Assembly: GCA_024233305.1 (NCBI GenBank)
Contig: JACKPV010000022.1
Coordinates: 496,001 to 560,000, forward strand
Direction of reading: 5' to 3'
DNA length: 64,000 nt
Source of the DNA: Verrucomicrobiales bacterium
GTDB lineage: Bacteria; Verrucomicrobiota; Verrucomicrobiia; Limisphaerales; J093
Below are positions 1 to 7,715 of the stretch, piece after piece. How positions within the stretch are numbered: position 1 is the first letter of the stretch; each line of letters begins with the position of its first letter. Position numbers and translations under genes: made by a program. The notes beneath the pieces were generated by a model. The model did no database searches, was not told the origin of the DNA, and was given only the letters and a program-made list of their open reading frames with translations.

Positions 1-245
1 GGCTGGCCGAGCGACAGCGCCACGAAGGCGAGCACCCACCAGGTGAAGGAGAAGCCCCGCAGGGAAGGATACCGGCTGAACCCGAGCGCCGTGCCGGCGA
101 ACAGCGCCACCAACCCTGGCGCGACCAGCTGGCCGCGCCCCGTTGCCCAACCGCCCAGGGCCACGAGCAGGCCGGCCAGCGCCATCGCCCACATCGCCTG
201 GCCCACACGCGCGGCCAGGGGCTTATCCACGGGGTGCGAGGTCAT
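1..245 (-). CDS. Partial membrane protein, possibly a bile acid:sodium symporter family transporter
   Basis: Reading leftward from ATG at 245, 81 codons lie in the window and the rest continues past base 1. A short polar N-terminus is followed by three hydrophobic stretches at about residues 18-33, 40-56 and 66-80, so this is the start of a polytopic membrane protein. The segment RGFSFTWWVLAFVAL near residue 63 resembles, from memory, the N-terminal part of BASS-type Na+/organic-anion symporters; that assignment is tentative because most of the protein is missing. It begins only 22 bases after the stop of the mannonate-dehydratase-like gene on the same strand, so the two probably share a transcript and it could import a substrate related to that enzyme. 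Confidence 0.45.
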   Translation of the reverse strand, partial: MTSHPVDKPLAARVGQAMWAMALAGLLVALGGWATGRGQLVAPGLVALFAGTALGFSRYPSLRGFSFTWWVLAFVALSLGQ

Positions 246-267
246 GCGTCGTTGGGGGGAAGGACGT

Positions 268-1587
268 TCAGGGGCGGACGGCGGTTCCATCCCGCCGGCG
301 CACCGGTTTCCAGAGGCCCTGCCCGGTGTCCCAGGCGCCGGCCTTTGCGGCGAGTTCCTCGTTGATGTCCACCCCGAGCCCCGGGGCTTCGTTGAGGTGC
401 ATGTAGCCCTTTTCCATCGTGGGCGTGCCCGGGAAGATCTCGCGCAGCTCGTCGGAAATGTCGACGTACTCCTGGATGCCGAAATTGTGAATCGCCAGAT
501 CCAGATGCGCGTTGGCGGCGTGGCCCGGCGGCGACACATCCCCCGGCCCATGCCATGCGCTGCGCACCCCGAACCATTCGGCGAGCGCGGCGATCTTCCG
601 CGCGACGCTGAGCCCGCCGACCTGCGAGAGGTGAACCCGGATGAAGTCGATCAGGCGTCCGGTGATGAGGTCCACCCATTCGTGCGGGCTGTTGAACAGT
701 TCACCCATGGCGATCGGCGTCGAGGTCTGTTCGCGCAGCATCTTGAAATACCCGTTCATCTCGGGCGGAAACGGATCCTCGATGAAGAACGGACGATGGA
801 CCTCGAGCTGTTTCACGAGGTTGATGGCGTCAATCGGGGCCACCCGCTCGTGGATGTCGTGCAACAGCTCGACCTCCTCGCCGCAGGTGTGGCGGATATG
901 CTCGAACATCTTCGGCGTGACGCGGAGATAAGGTCCCGGCGCCATGAACTCGTCGCTCGCCGAACCGAAGCCGGCGGCCTTGAAGTCCGGGTCCCGGGAC
1001 AACTGCGGCGAGCCGTAACCGCCCAGCTGGATGCGAACGTGACGCCAACCCTGTTCGATGGCCTGATGCACGCGGTCTTCGAGTTCCGTCAAATCCCGCC
1101 CATGGCAGTGGCGGTAGGTGTCGGCGGCAAAGCGGCATTTCCCGCCCAGCAACTGGTAGACGGGCAGGTTCGCCCGTTTGCCCTTGATGTCCCAAAGCGC
1201 CTGATCCAGGCCGCTCAAGGCGTTGTTCAGAACGGGGCCGTTGCGCCAGTAGGAGGAGGTGTAGGCCGTCTGCCAGAGGTCCTCGATCTGATCGGGATCG
1301 CGCCCAATGGCGAAGGGTCGCAGGTATTCACGCACCGCGGTCTCGACCACCATCGGCCGCTGCTGAAACGTCGCGCAGCCGAGGCCGTGGAGGCCGGGTT
1401 CGCTGGTTTCGACCTTCACCACGTTCAGGTTTCGCACCCGGATGCAGCGGACGTCGGTGATCTTGAGCGGCGCCAGGCCGCGGGTGGCGGCGGCGTAACG
1501 CTCGCGGGTCGGGTCGTCGGCGGGCAGGCCGGTCAATCCGCCCACGGCGCCCAACCCGAGGTTGAACAGGAGTTCGCGTCGATTCAT
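268..1587 (-). CDS. Enolase-superfamily sugar-acid dehydratase, mannonate dehydratase (ManD/RspA)-like
   Basis: This 439-residue protein belongs to the mandelate racemase/muconate lactonising group of the enolase superfamily. The Mg2+ ligands are visible as D244 (LLHDIHER), E270 (FFIEDPFPPE) and E296 (AMGELFN), and the HGPGDVSP segment near residue 346 is typical of the ManD/RspA branch, which dehydrates D-mannonate or related aldonates to 2-keto-3-deoxy acids. ATG at 1587 is chosen because it gives an N-terminus with RRELLFNLG followed by a hydrophobic run, a Tat-like leader; an ATG at 1593 is an alternative. Such a leader would place the enzyme outside the cytoplasm, which is unusual for the family but common among related proteins in this phylum. 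The exact sugar acid cannot be read from sequence. A transporter-like gene follows 22 bases downstream. Confidence 0.85.
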   Translation of the reverse strand: MNRRELLFNLGLGAVGGLTGLPADDPTRERYAAATRGLAPLKITDVRCIRVRNLNVVKVETSEPGLHGLGCATFQQRPMVVETAVREYLRPFAIGRDPDQIEDLWQTAYTSSYWRNGPVLNNALSGLDQALWDIKGKRANLPVYQLLGGKCRFAADTYRHCHGRDLTELEDRVHQAIEQGWRHVRIQLGGYGSPQLSRDPDFKAAGFGSASDEFMAPGPYLRVTPKMFEHIRHTCGEEVELLHDIHERVAPIDAINLVKQLEVHRPFFIEDPFPPEMNGYFKMLREQTSTPIAMGELFNSPHEWVDLITGRLIDFIRVHLSQVGGLSVARKIAALAEWFGVRSAWHGPGDVSPPGHAANAHLDLAIHNFGIQEYVDISDELREIFPGTPTMEKGYMHLNEAPGLGVDINEELAAKAGAWDTGQGLWKPVRRRDGTAVRP

Positions 1588-1732
1588 GGCCATGCCGTGG
1601 CACTCCGCCCCCCGATCAACACGACGCCCGAGGCAACGATGCAACCGGTCGGCGGAGGTGTGGCAACAGGAAGCGGGATTGCCCGCCCGGGGTCAAGTCC
1701 GCAGAAACCCACGAACGCCCGGGGGTGCACCT

Positions 1733-1932
1733 CAGAGCGGTATTGATTCAACACGGGGTAGCCGCCGACGTGTAGTCGGCGCTGAAATCCAAGGGCTTAC
1801 GCGGGCGCGCCGATTCCGACCAGCAGTCACCTTCCGCGGAATCGTCGCCCTCGGCAGCAGGCAGCCCTATCCCCACTGAATCATGCGCCGACTACGCCGG
1901 CAGCTACGCGGTACGGAATGGTCACGGCGGAG
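1733..1932 (+). repeat. Dispersed inverted-end repeat, full copy A
   Basis: About 200 bp that also occurs at 60524-60724 (same orientation) and 52729-52930 (opposite orientation). The left end reads AGCGGTATTGATTCAAC and the right end GAATGGTCACGGC, close to the reverse complement of each other. Inside the left end, CGCCGAC (1763-1769) and GTCGGCG (1775-1781) form a 7-bp stem with a 5-base loop. The rest of the 1588-2093 gap, between the divergent dehydratase and response-regulator genes, shows no gene I can support; any promoters for those genes must lie here. Confidence 0.85.
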
Positions 1933-2093
1933 GCCCCACCGACCGGAGAGCGGGCTGCGGGAAATCCGCCCGTATGGTTCGGAGGGAGGAGGGGCGCTAA
2001 CCTCGGCATCCCTGCCCCCATCGAAAAAGCCGAGTTGCGCAGGCCGGCAACTTTGCGGTCGTGCGGCAGGGGATTCTCGGGCATAACCGGCGC

Positions 2094-3506
2094 ATGCTTG
2101 AGGGTGTGCTCAACGGCGTATCGGTGCTGGTGGTGGAGGACGAGGTCCTGTTGCGGAAACGGCTGGCCGCCTACCTTGAGCATCAGGGGGGCGATGTCAC
2201 GACCGCGGGGGAGGTCGGGGCGGCGCGGCGGCTGGCGCAGCAGTTGAACTTCGACTACGCGTTGCTGGACGTGAACCTCCCCGACGGCAAGGGAACCGAC
2301 CTCTTGCGCGAGGCGGTCTTCAGCGCGGGCACGGGGGTGATCGTGATGACGGCCGAGGGCGGCGTGGATGGGGCGGTCGAGGCGATGCGGCTCGGAGCGC
2401 TCGATTACCTGGTGAAGCCCTTCGAGCCGGAGGAACTGCCGCTGGTGTTCCGCCGGGCGGGAAGGGCGCGGCAGGCGGCGCGGCTCACCGAGCATCAGCG
2501 CGAGCACGCGGCGGAAGATGAGTTCTTCTTCGGGGAGGCGCTCGCGGGGGTCCGGCAGCAGTTGGACAAGATAATCGCAGCGGACCGGCGTCTGGGCACG
2601 CGGCTTCCGCCCGTTCTGGTCCAAGGGGAGACGGGCACCGGCAAGACGGCCATGGCGCGGTGGTTGCACGCGAGCGGACCGCGTTCGGCCCAGGCGCTGG
2701 TCGAGGTCAACTGCTCCGCGCTGCCGGGTTCGCTGGCGGAGTCGGAACTGTTCGGTCACGAACGGGGGGCGTTCACCGATGCGCGCGCGACGCGCATGGG
2801 ATTGTTCGAGGCGGCGAGCGGCGGAACCCTCTTCCTCGACGAGTTGCCGAGTCTGGAACCGGCGTTGCAGGCAAAGGTGCTGAAAGCCATCGAGGATCGA
2901 GTGATCCGGCGTTTGGGCGGGAACAAGAGCCTCCCGGTGGACGTGCGGGTCATCGCCGCGGCGGGACCGGACCTGCGGGAACGGGTGGGGCGCGGGGAGT
3001 TTCGGGAGGACCTCTTCCACCGGCTCGACCTGTTTCGTGTGGAACTCCCGCCGCTGCGGGAACGGGGAGAGGACATCCTGCGTCTGGCAGAGCGGTTCCT
3101 GGAGCAGCTTTGCCGTCGGCATCGGTTGCCGCGGCGGGGCGTGACCGCCGCAGGTCGGCGCCGTTTGCTGGGCTACGCCTGGCCCGGGAACGTGCGTGAA
3201 CTGGCACATGAACTCGAGCGGGCCATCGTGTTCGCCGAGGAGGATGATCTCTCGTTCGAGCACCTGCCGGTGGGACCGGCGACGATGGAAACCGCGCAAC
3301 CGGCCGCGGAAGGCGCCGGGGGAGGCGACTGGTGGAACCGCGGCTACTGCTTTCCGGAAAAGGGGTTCTCTCTCGAGGCGGCCATTCACCGGTTCATCGA
3401 GCACGCGCTGCACCAGACGGACGGCAACGTCTCGGCGGCCGCCCGGATGCTGGGGGTTTCTCGCGACTACCTCCGTTACCGTTTGGAAGGTAAGCAGCGG
3501 GGCTGA
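2094..3506 (+). CDS. Sigma-54-dependent response regulator, NtrC family
   Basis: A 470-residue three-domain transcription activator. The receiver domain (residues about 10-125) has the acidic pocket E15-D16, phosphoacceptor D59 in DYALLDVNLPDG and K108. The AAA+ domain carries Walker A GETGTGKT (178-185), Walker B GGTLFLDE (243-250) and an arginine-rich C-terminal half. A Fis-type helix-turn-helix closes the protein (NVSAAARMLGVSRDYLRYRL). The loop that normally reads GAFTGA, which contacts sigma-54, is GAFTDA here (225-230), a natural variant whose effect I cannot judge. ATG at 2094 is chosen since the receiver fold starts right after it. No histidine kinase is adjacent, so it is an orphan regulator. 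Its targets are unknown. Confidence 0.93.
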   Translation: MLEGVLNGVSVLVVEDEVLLRKRLAAYLEHQGGDVTTAGEVGAARRLAQQLNFDYALLDVNLPDGKGTDLLREAVFSAGTGVIVMTAEGGVDGAVEAMRLGALDYLVKPFEPEELPLVFRRAGRARQAARLTEHQREHAAEDEFFFGEALAGVRQQLDKIIAADRRLGTRLPPVLVQGETGTGKTAMARWLHASGPRSAQALVEVNCSALPGSLAESELFGHERGAFTDARATRMGLFEAASGGTLFLDELPSLEPALQAKVLKAIEDRVIRRLGGNKSLPVDVRVIAAAGPDLRERVGRGEFREDLFHRLDLFRVELPPLRERGEDILRLAERFLEQLCRRHRLPRRGVTAAGRRRLLGYAWPGNVRELAHELERAIVFAEEDDLSFEHLPVGPATMETAQPAAEGAGGGDWWNRGYCFPEKGFSLEAAIHRFIEHALHQTDGNVSAAARMLGVSRDYLRYRLEGKQRG

Positions 3507-3590
3507 GGCAGGGGGGAGGGCGCGCTTCCCTGGAGCGGCGCGCGGGGGATTCGGACCGCGCGATTCTTGAATTCGGACGGCGAAACCGCA

Positions 3591-3619
3591 GGCGCCGGAG
3601 GCTTTCATTCACCGGCGCC
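3591..3619. other. Perfect 8-bp-stem hairpin between regulator and MNT gene
   Basis: GGCGCCGG at 3591-3598 and CCGGCGCC at 3612-3619 are exact reverse complements with a 13-base loop. It sits 85 bases after the regulator stop and 20 bases before the GTG of the nucleotidyltransferase gene. There is no T-run after it, so it is not a classical intrinsic terminator; it could cover the ribosome-binding site of the next gene or serve as an operator. Confidence 0.4.
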
Positions 3620-3639
3620 GCGCGCTAAGTTCAGCTCCT

Positions 3640-3960
3640 GTGAAGGCAATCAGCCCGGAGTTGCTTGAAGAAGTTTCCCGACGCTTGGTCAGCGAGTTGC
3701 ATCCGCTGTCGATCTGGCTGTTCGGCTCCCATGCCTGGGGCTCGCCGCACGAGGGCAGCGATCTGGACCTTTTCGTGGTTGTGCCGGACAGCCGCGACCC
3801 GGTGGTCGAACGGATGCGTCGAGCGCACCGTTGCTTGCGCGGACTGGGCATCTCGAAGGACGTCCTTGTCAGGACCCGGGACGAATTCGACCGGCTGAGC
3901 GGGCTGCCGTCCACACTTGAGCACCTGGTTTTTCACCGGGGACGGAAGCTGTATGGATGA
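3640..3960 (+). CDS. MNT-type minimal nucleotidyltransferase
   Basis: A 106-residue DNA polymerase beta-superfamily nucleotidyltransferase. The signature GSHAWGSPHEGSDLDL (about residues 30-45) supplies the GS motif and the DxD metal ligands. Proteins of this class pair with HEPN proteins in toxin-antitoxin-like modules, in which MNT can act as antitoxin by transferring nucleotides onto the partner. Here the HEPN gene overlaps its 3' end by 8 bases, which fits that model. The start is GTG at 3640; no ATG lies upstream in frame before the hairpin. Confidence 0.85.
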   Translation: MKAISPELLEEVSRRLVSELHPLSIWLFGSHAWGSPHEGSDLDLFVVVPDSRDPVVERMRRAHRCLRGLGISKDVLVRTRDEFDRLSGLPSTLEHLVFHRGRKLYG

Positions 3961-4369
3961 AGCGAGACGCGAATGCGTGCGGTCCTGGTTGGCGAAGGCG
4001 CGCAACGATCTTCGTGCGGCCCGGATTCTCGCCGCATCAGGGGAGTCACTGAACGACACGGCGGTCCATCACTGCCAGCAGGCGGCGGAGAAGTCGCTCA
4101 AGGGCTATCTGGCGTCGCGGGACCAACCCTTGGAGCGGACTCACGCTCTGGAGCGACTGGTGGAACTGACGCTCCCGCTCGACGGCACTCTTGCCTCCCT
4201 GATGCCCCGGGCGGTTTTTCTGAATCCTTACGCCACGACCTTCCGTTACCCGGACCTGATTGGGTCGCAACTGCCGTCGGTCGAGGAGGTGGAGGTGGCC
4301 GTCGGGCATGCCCAGGAGGTTTACGCCTTCGTGTTGCAGCACGTTCCGGAGGACAGCCATCCGTCCTGA
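3953..4369 (+). CDS. HEPN domain protein, partner of the MNT gene
   Basis: A 138-residue all-helical protein. The N-terminal WLAKARNDLRAARIL helix, the HHCQQAAEKSLKGYL helix and THALERLVEL match the classical HEPN domain (PF05168 type). The FRYPD near residue 104 is also common in this branch. I do not see the R-x4-6-H motif of RNase HEPN toxins in a convincing place, so nuclease activity is uncertain. ATG at 3953 overlaps the end of the MNT gene by 8 bases, indicating translational coupling; an in-frame start at 3917 would lie inside the MNT gene and adds a non-conserved extension. Together the pair is a probable toxin-antitoxin or regulatory module. Confidence 0.8.
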   Translation: MDEARRECVRSWLAKARNDLRAARILAASGESLNDTAVHHCQQAAEKSLKGYLASRDQPLERTHALERLVELTLPLDGTLASLMPRAVFLNPYATTFRYPDLIGSQLPSVEEVEVAVGHAQEVYAFVLQHVPEDSHPS

Positions 4370-4475
4370 CGGCGAGGTTCGACGAGACGTTGGACCGGAC
4401 CGGAGGCTGATGGGCGGGCAGCAGGGATGAGCCGGTTCGCCGGTGCGGGCGCGGGCGGGCCAAGGAGGCCTCCTC

Positions 4476-5777
4476 TCATTCGTAGCGCAGTGATTCTATG
4501 GGGTCGAGGTGGGCGGCTTTGTAGGCGGGGTAGGTGCCGAACAGAACGCCGACGACCGAGCAGATGAGCAGGCCGAGGACGATCCAGTCGAAGGGGATGA
4601 CTGGGGGGAGCTTGAGGAACATGGCGGCCACGTTGCCTCCGGCGACTCCGAGTGCGACCCCGGCCAGTCCGCCGACTTCGCAAAGCACCACCGCCTCGAT
4701 GATGAACTGGGTCATGATGTTGCGTTTGGTGGCGCCGACGGCGCGGCGGACACCGATTTCGCGGGTGCGTTCGGTGACGCTGACGAGCATGATGTTCATG
4801 ATGCCGATGCCGGCGGCCAGGAGGGCGATGGAACTGATCGCTGCGGCGCCGGCCCGGACGGCCAGGGTGACCTTCTGGAACGTCTCGATCAGGCTGTCGT
4901 TCGAGAAAATCTCGAAGTCGTCCTCCGCTCCGGGCTCGACCTTGCGCACTTTGCGGAGAATCCCGCGCACCTGCTCGACGGTGTCCTGGTAACGCGCCTG
5001 GTCCCGGGCCTGCACGAGCAGGGCGAGACTGCGCCAGTTGCGGCCGCCGTAGCGGTTGAGGCCGGTGGTGATCGGCACGACCGCGAAGTTGTCCTGGTTG
5101 CCGCCGAGCATCGCGCCCTTGGCCTCGAGCCGGCCGACGACGCGGTAGTGGATTCCGTCCAGCTTGATCCGCGCCTCGTCATCGACGCCGAAAGGGAAGA
5201 GGGTATCCGCCAGGGAACTTCCCAGGACACAGACGTAGCGGCCGCTCTCGACGTCGGCGTCGAGAATCGGGCGGCCTTCGGCCAGTTGCCAGTTGCGGGC
5301 GGTGAACGTGCCGGGATTGGCCCCGATGAGGCGGACGTTGGGCGGCGATTTCTCGTGTCGCGAGGTGGCCTGGCCGGCCCAGAAGTTCTCCTCGATGCCG
5401 ACGCTGACGGCCAGGCTGGCGCGGTCGGCGACGGCGAGGCATTGGTCGTAGGTGATGCTCTTGCGCCGCCAGAATTTCATGTATCCCTCGGGACCGCCGA
5501 AGAAGATGCCCGGGGTGCGGTCCACCTGGAAGGTGTCGGTGCCCAGTTGGCTGATCTCGGTTTCGATGTTCTGCTGCAACACCCGGATGGCGGTCATCAC
5601 GATGACGATCGAGAACACGCCGATCAGGATGCCAAGCAGGGTGAGGGCGGAACGGAGCTTGTGGGCGGCGATGGCGTCGAGCGCCATGGCGAAGCTCTCG
5701 CGCAGTTCGGCCACAAACACGCGGCGGCGGGCGGCGGGGCGCGAGCGGGGATGCGCGGATGCCGGGACGTCACTCAT
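4476..5777 (-). CDS. ABC transporter permease, MacB/FtsX type (second of two)
   Basis: A 433-residue permease with the MacB layout: a first membrane helix (about residues 43-68, LRSALTLLGILIGVFSIVIV), a large periplasmic MacB-PCD-like domain, then three C-terminal helices of the FtsX domain starting at GAAAISSIALLAAGIGIMNI, with ERTREIGVRRAVGA coupling helix. It has no ATPase domain of its own. It is the last gene of a five-gene minus-strand operon; its ATG at 5777 overlaps the stop of the preceding permease by 8 bases. It carries a longer cytoplasmic N-terminus (about 40 residues, Arg-rich) than its partner. The likely role is moving a lipoprotein, peptide or other hydrophobic cargo from the inner membrane with the adaptor at 7716-9095. 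Confidence 0.92.
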   Translation of the reverse strand: MSDVPASAHPRSRPAARRRVFVAELRESFAMALDAIAAHKLRSALTLLGILIGVFSIVIVMTAIRVLQQNIETEISQLGTDTFQVDRTPGIFFGGPEGYMKFWRRKSITYDQCLAVADRASLAVSVGIEENFWAGQATSRHEKSPPNVRLIGANPGTFTARNWQLAEGRPILDADVESGRYVCVLGSSLADTLFPFGVDDEARIKLDGIHYRVVGRLEAKGAMLGGNQDNFAVVPITTGLNRYGGRNWRSLALLVQARDQARYQDTVEQVRGILRKVRKVEPGAEDDFEIFSNDSLIETFQKVTLAVRAGAAAISSIALLAAGIGIMNIMLVSVTERTREIGVRRAVGATKRNIMTQFIIEAVVLCEVGGLAGVALGVAGGNVAAMFLKLPPVIPFDWIVLGLLICSVVGVLFGTYPAYKAAHLDPIESLRYE

Positions 5778-6999
5778 TGCGCAGGGCGTCGACGGGGTTC
5801 ATCCGGGCGGCCCGCCAGGCGGGCAGGAAGCCGGAGATCAGGCCGGTCAGCAGCGAGACGAGCAGCGCGAGCCCGACCAGCGGGAGCGAAAGGCGGGCGG
5901 GCATGAACTGCGCGAGGGCCAGGGTCAGCGGCCAGGCGATCGCCAGCGCCAGCAACCCCCCGAGAATGCAGATGGCGGCGGCCTCGATCAGGAACTGGAT
6001 GAGGATGGTCCGTCGTTTGGCGCCGAGCGCCTTGCGCAGTCCGATTTCCTGCGTCCGCTCGGTGACCGAAACGAACATGATGTTCATGATGCCGATCCCG
6101 CCGACGAACAGCGAGAGACCGGTGATGAACAATCCCACGGCGGCGATGGTCCGGGAGACCACCGCCAACCGCTCGGCGAGTTGTTCCTGCTGGTTGATAT
6201 CGAAGTCGTCGGGCTCCCCGGGTTCGAGGCGCCGGACCTTGCGCATCGCGCCGCGCAGTTCCTCCTTGGCTTCGTCCAGCCAGGCGACGTTGGCGACCTT
6301 GACCTGGATCTGGAAATCGGGGTCGTGCCAGAAATGGCTGATGAACTGGCGGACGGGGATGGTGATCTGGTTGTCCAGACTGAAGGCGCCGAGGAAGCTG
6401 CCCTGCTTCTCCATCACCCCCACGATCTCGAAGGGTTGGAAACCGATCTTGATCTGGTTGCCCATCGGCGGGGTGTGCGGGAACAGGTTGGTGGCAACGT
6501 CCGAACCGATGACGCACACGGGCCGCCCGCCGTCGGATTCCTCCGCGGTGAAATAGCGTCCCCGTGCGACCCCGGTGCCACCGGTCAGAACGGCCTGCTC
6601 GGTCGTGCCGATGATGCGCACCGACTGGGCCTCGCGGTCCCGGTATTTCACGGACTGCATCGTTTCCACGATGGGCGCCACCGCGGTCACCAGCGTGGCT
6701 TCCTCCTCCAGCCCGAGGACCTGGCGCAAGGTGATCGGCCGGCGGTTGCGGAGGCTCATCCATTGCTCGTAGGATTCGACGAACCACCCGGTGCGCGAGA
6801 TGTAGAGAGTGTCGACGCCGAGCTTGGCCACGCTTTCCATGAACGCCCGGTTCAAGCCGTCGATGGCGGTGCCCATGAGGGTGACCGTGACGACGCCGAT
6901 GATGATGCCGAGGGTGGTGAGGATGGAGCGGAGCTTGTTCGCGCGGATGGCTTCCAGCGCGATGCGCAATCCCTCCCCAAGCTCGAGCAGCAGGTTCAT
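5770..6999 (-). CDS. ABC transporter permease, MacB/FtsX type (first of two)
   Basis: A 409-residue permease with the same layout as the gene that follows it: an N-terminal helix at LRSILTTLGIIIGVVTVTL, a periplasmic domain, and three C-terminal helices beginning at VGLFITGLSLFVGGIGIMNI, with the ERTQEIGLRKALGA coupling motif. Start ATG 6999 overlaps the ATPase stop by four bases (ATGA). Two distinct permeases and one ATPase suggest a heterodimeric membrane unit instead of the MacB homodimer. The two differ clearly in the periplasmic domain, so this is an old duplication. Confidence 0.92.
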   Translation of the reverse strand: MNLLLELGEGLRIALEAIRANKLRSILTTLGIIIGVVTVTLMGTAIDGLNRAFMESVAKLGVDTLYISRTGWFVESYEQWMSLRNRRPITLRQVLGLEEEATLVTAVAPIVETMQSVKYRDREAQSVRIIGTTEQAVLTGGTGVARGRYFTAEESDGGRPVCVIGSDVATNLFPHTPPMGNQIKIGFQPFEIVGVMEKQGSFLGAFSLDNQITIPVRQFISHFWHDPDFQIQVKVANVAWLDEAKEELRGAMRKVRRLEPGEPDDFDINQQEQLAERLAVVSRTIAAVGLFITGLSLFVGGIGIMNIMFVSVTERTQEIGLRKALGAKRRTILIQFLIEAAAICILGGLLALAIAWPLTLALAQFMPARLSLPLVGLALLVSLLTGLISGFLPAWRAARMNPVDALRNE

Positions 7000-7700
7000 G
7001 CCGGGGCCTCGGGCACGCGCGCCCGGGATTCGTCGGCGGCGATCTCCCCATCGCGCAACCGGATGATGCGTTGCGCGTGGTCGGCGATGCTCTCCTCGTG
7101 GGTCACCAGCAACACGGTGTTGCCGGCGCCGGAGAGCCGGTCGAAGAAGTGCATGATCTCCTCGCCGGTGCGCGAATCGAGGTTTCCGGTGGGTTCATCG
7201 GCCAGGATGATCGAGGGGCGGGTGACGAGGGCCCGGGCGATGGCCACGCGTTGCCGTTGGCCGCCTGAAAGCTCGTTCGGCCGGTGCTGGACACGGTCGG
7301 TGAGGCCCACCTGTTGAAGCGCCTCGCGCGCCCGTTCCCGCCGTTCCTCGGCCGGCACCCCGGCGTAGATCAGCGGCAGCTCGACGTTCCGCAACGCGGT
7401 GGCGCGCGCCAGGAGATTGAAGGTCTGGAAGACGAATCCAATCTCGCGGTTGCGGATGTCGGCGAGCTGGTTGTCATCCATTTCGCTGACGTTTTCGCCG
7501 TTGAGTTCGTAATCGCCCTCGGTCGGGCTGTCGAGACAGCCGAGCAGGTTCATCAGGGTGGATTTGCCGGAACCGGAGGGGCCCATGATCGCGACGTATT
7601 CGCCGCGCCGGATCTCGATCGAGACCGAACGCAACGCGTGGATGATCTCGGCGCCCATCTGGTAGCGCCGGGCAATGTTCTGCAGGCGGATCAGGCTCAC
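6996..7700 (-). CDS. ABC transporter ATP-binding protein, LolD/MacB type
   Basis: A 234-residue nucleotide-binding subunit. Walker A GPSGSGKST (about residues 40-48), Q-loop FVFQTFNLL, signature LSGGQRQRVAIARAL, Walker B IILADEPTGNLD and the switch histidine in LLVTHE are all intact. The LGCLDSPTEG and EPTGNLD wording is typical of the MacB/LolD branch. The start is GTG at 7700; the next in-frame Met comes after the first beta-strand, so the GTG is preferred. It lies 15 bases after the adaptor stop and overlaps the first permease by four bases, so the three are co-translated. Confidence 0.95.
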   Translation of the reverse strand: MSLIRLQNIARRYQMGAEIIHALRSVSIEIRRGEYVAIMGPSGSGKSTLMNLLGCLDSPTEGDYELNGENVSEMDDNQLADIRNREIGFVFQTFNLLARATALRNVELPLIYAGVPAEERRERAREALQQVGLTDRVQHRPNELSGGQRQRVAIARALVTRPSIILADEPTGNLDSRTGEEIMHFFDRLSGAGNTVLLVTHEESIADHAQRIIRLRDGEIAADESRARVPEAPA

Positions 7701-7715
7701 GGCAACGGGACTGGG

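Noticed and set aside
43..1746. Long open frame on the plus strand opposite the mannonate-dehydratase-like gene
   Set aside because: GC-rich DNA gives long open antisense frames. It covers the real gene and its protein is rich in Arg/Pro/His with no domain.
4509..7317. Long plus-strand frames opposite the ABC permease and ATPase genes
   Set aside because: They mirror conserved genes with intact motifs on the minus strand and show no domain of their own.
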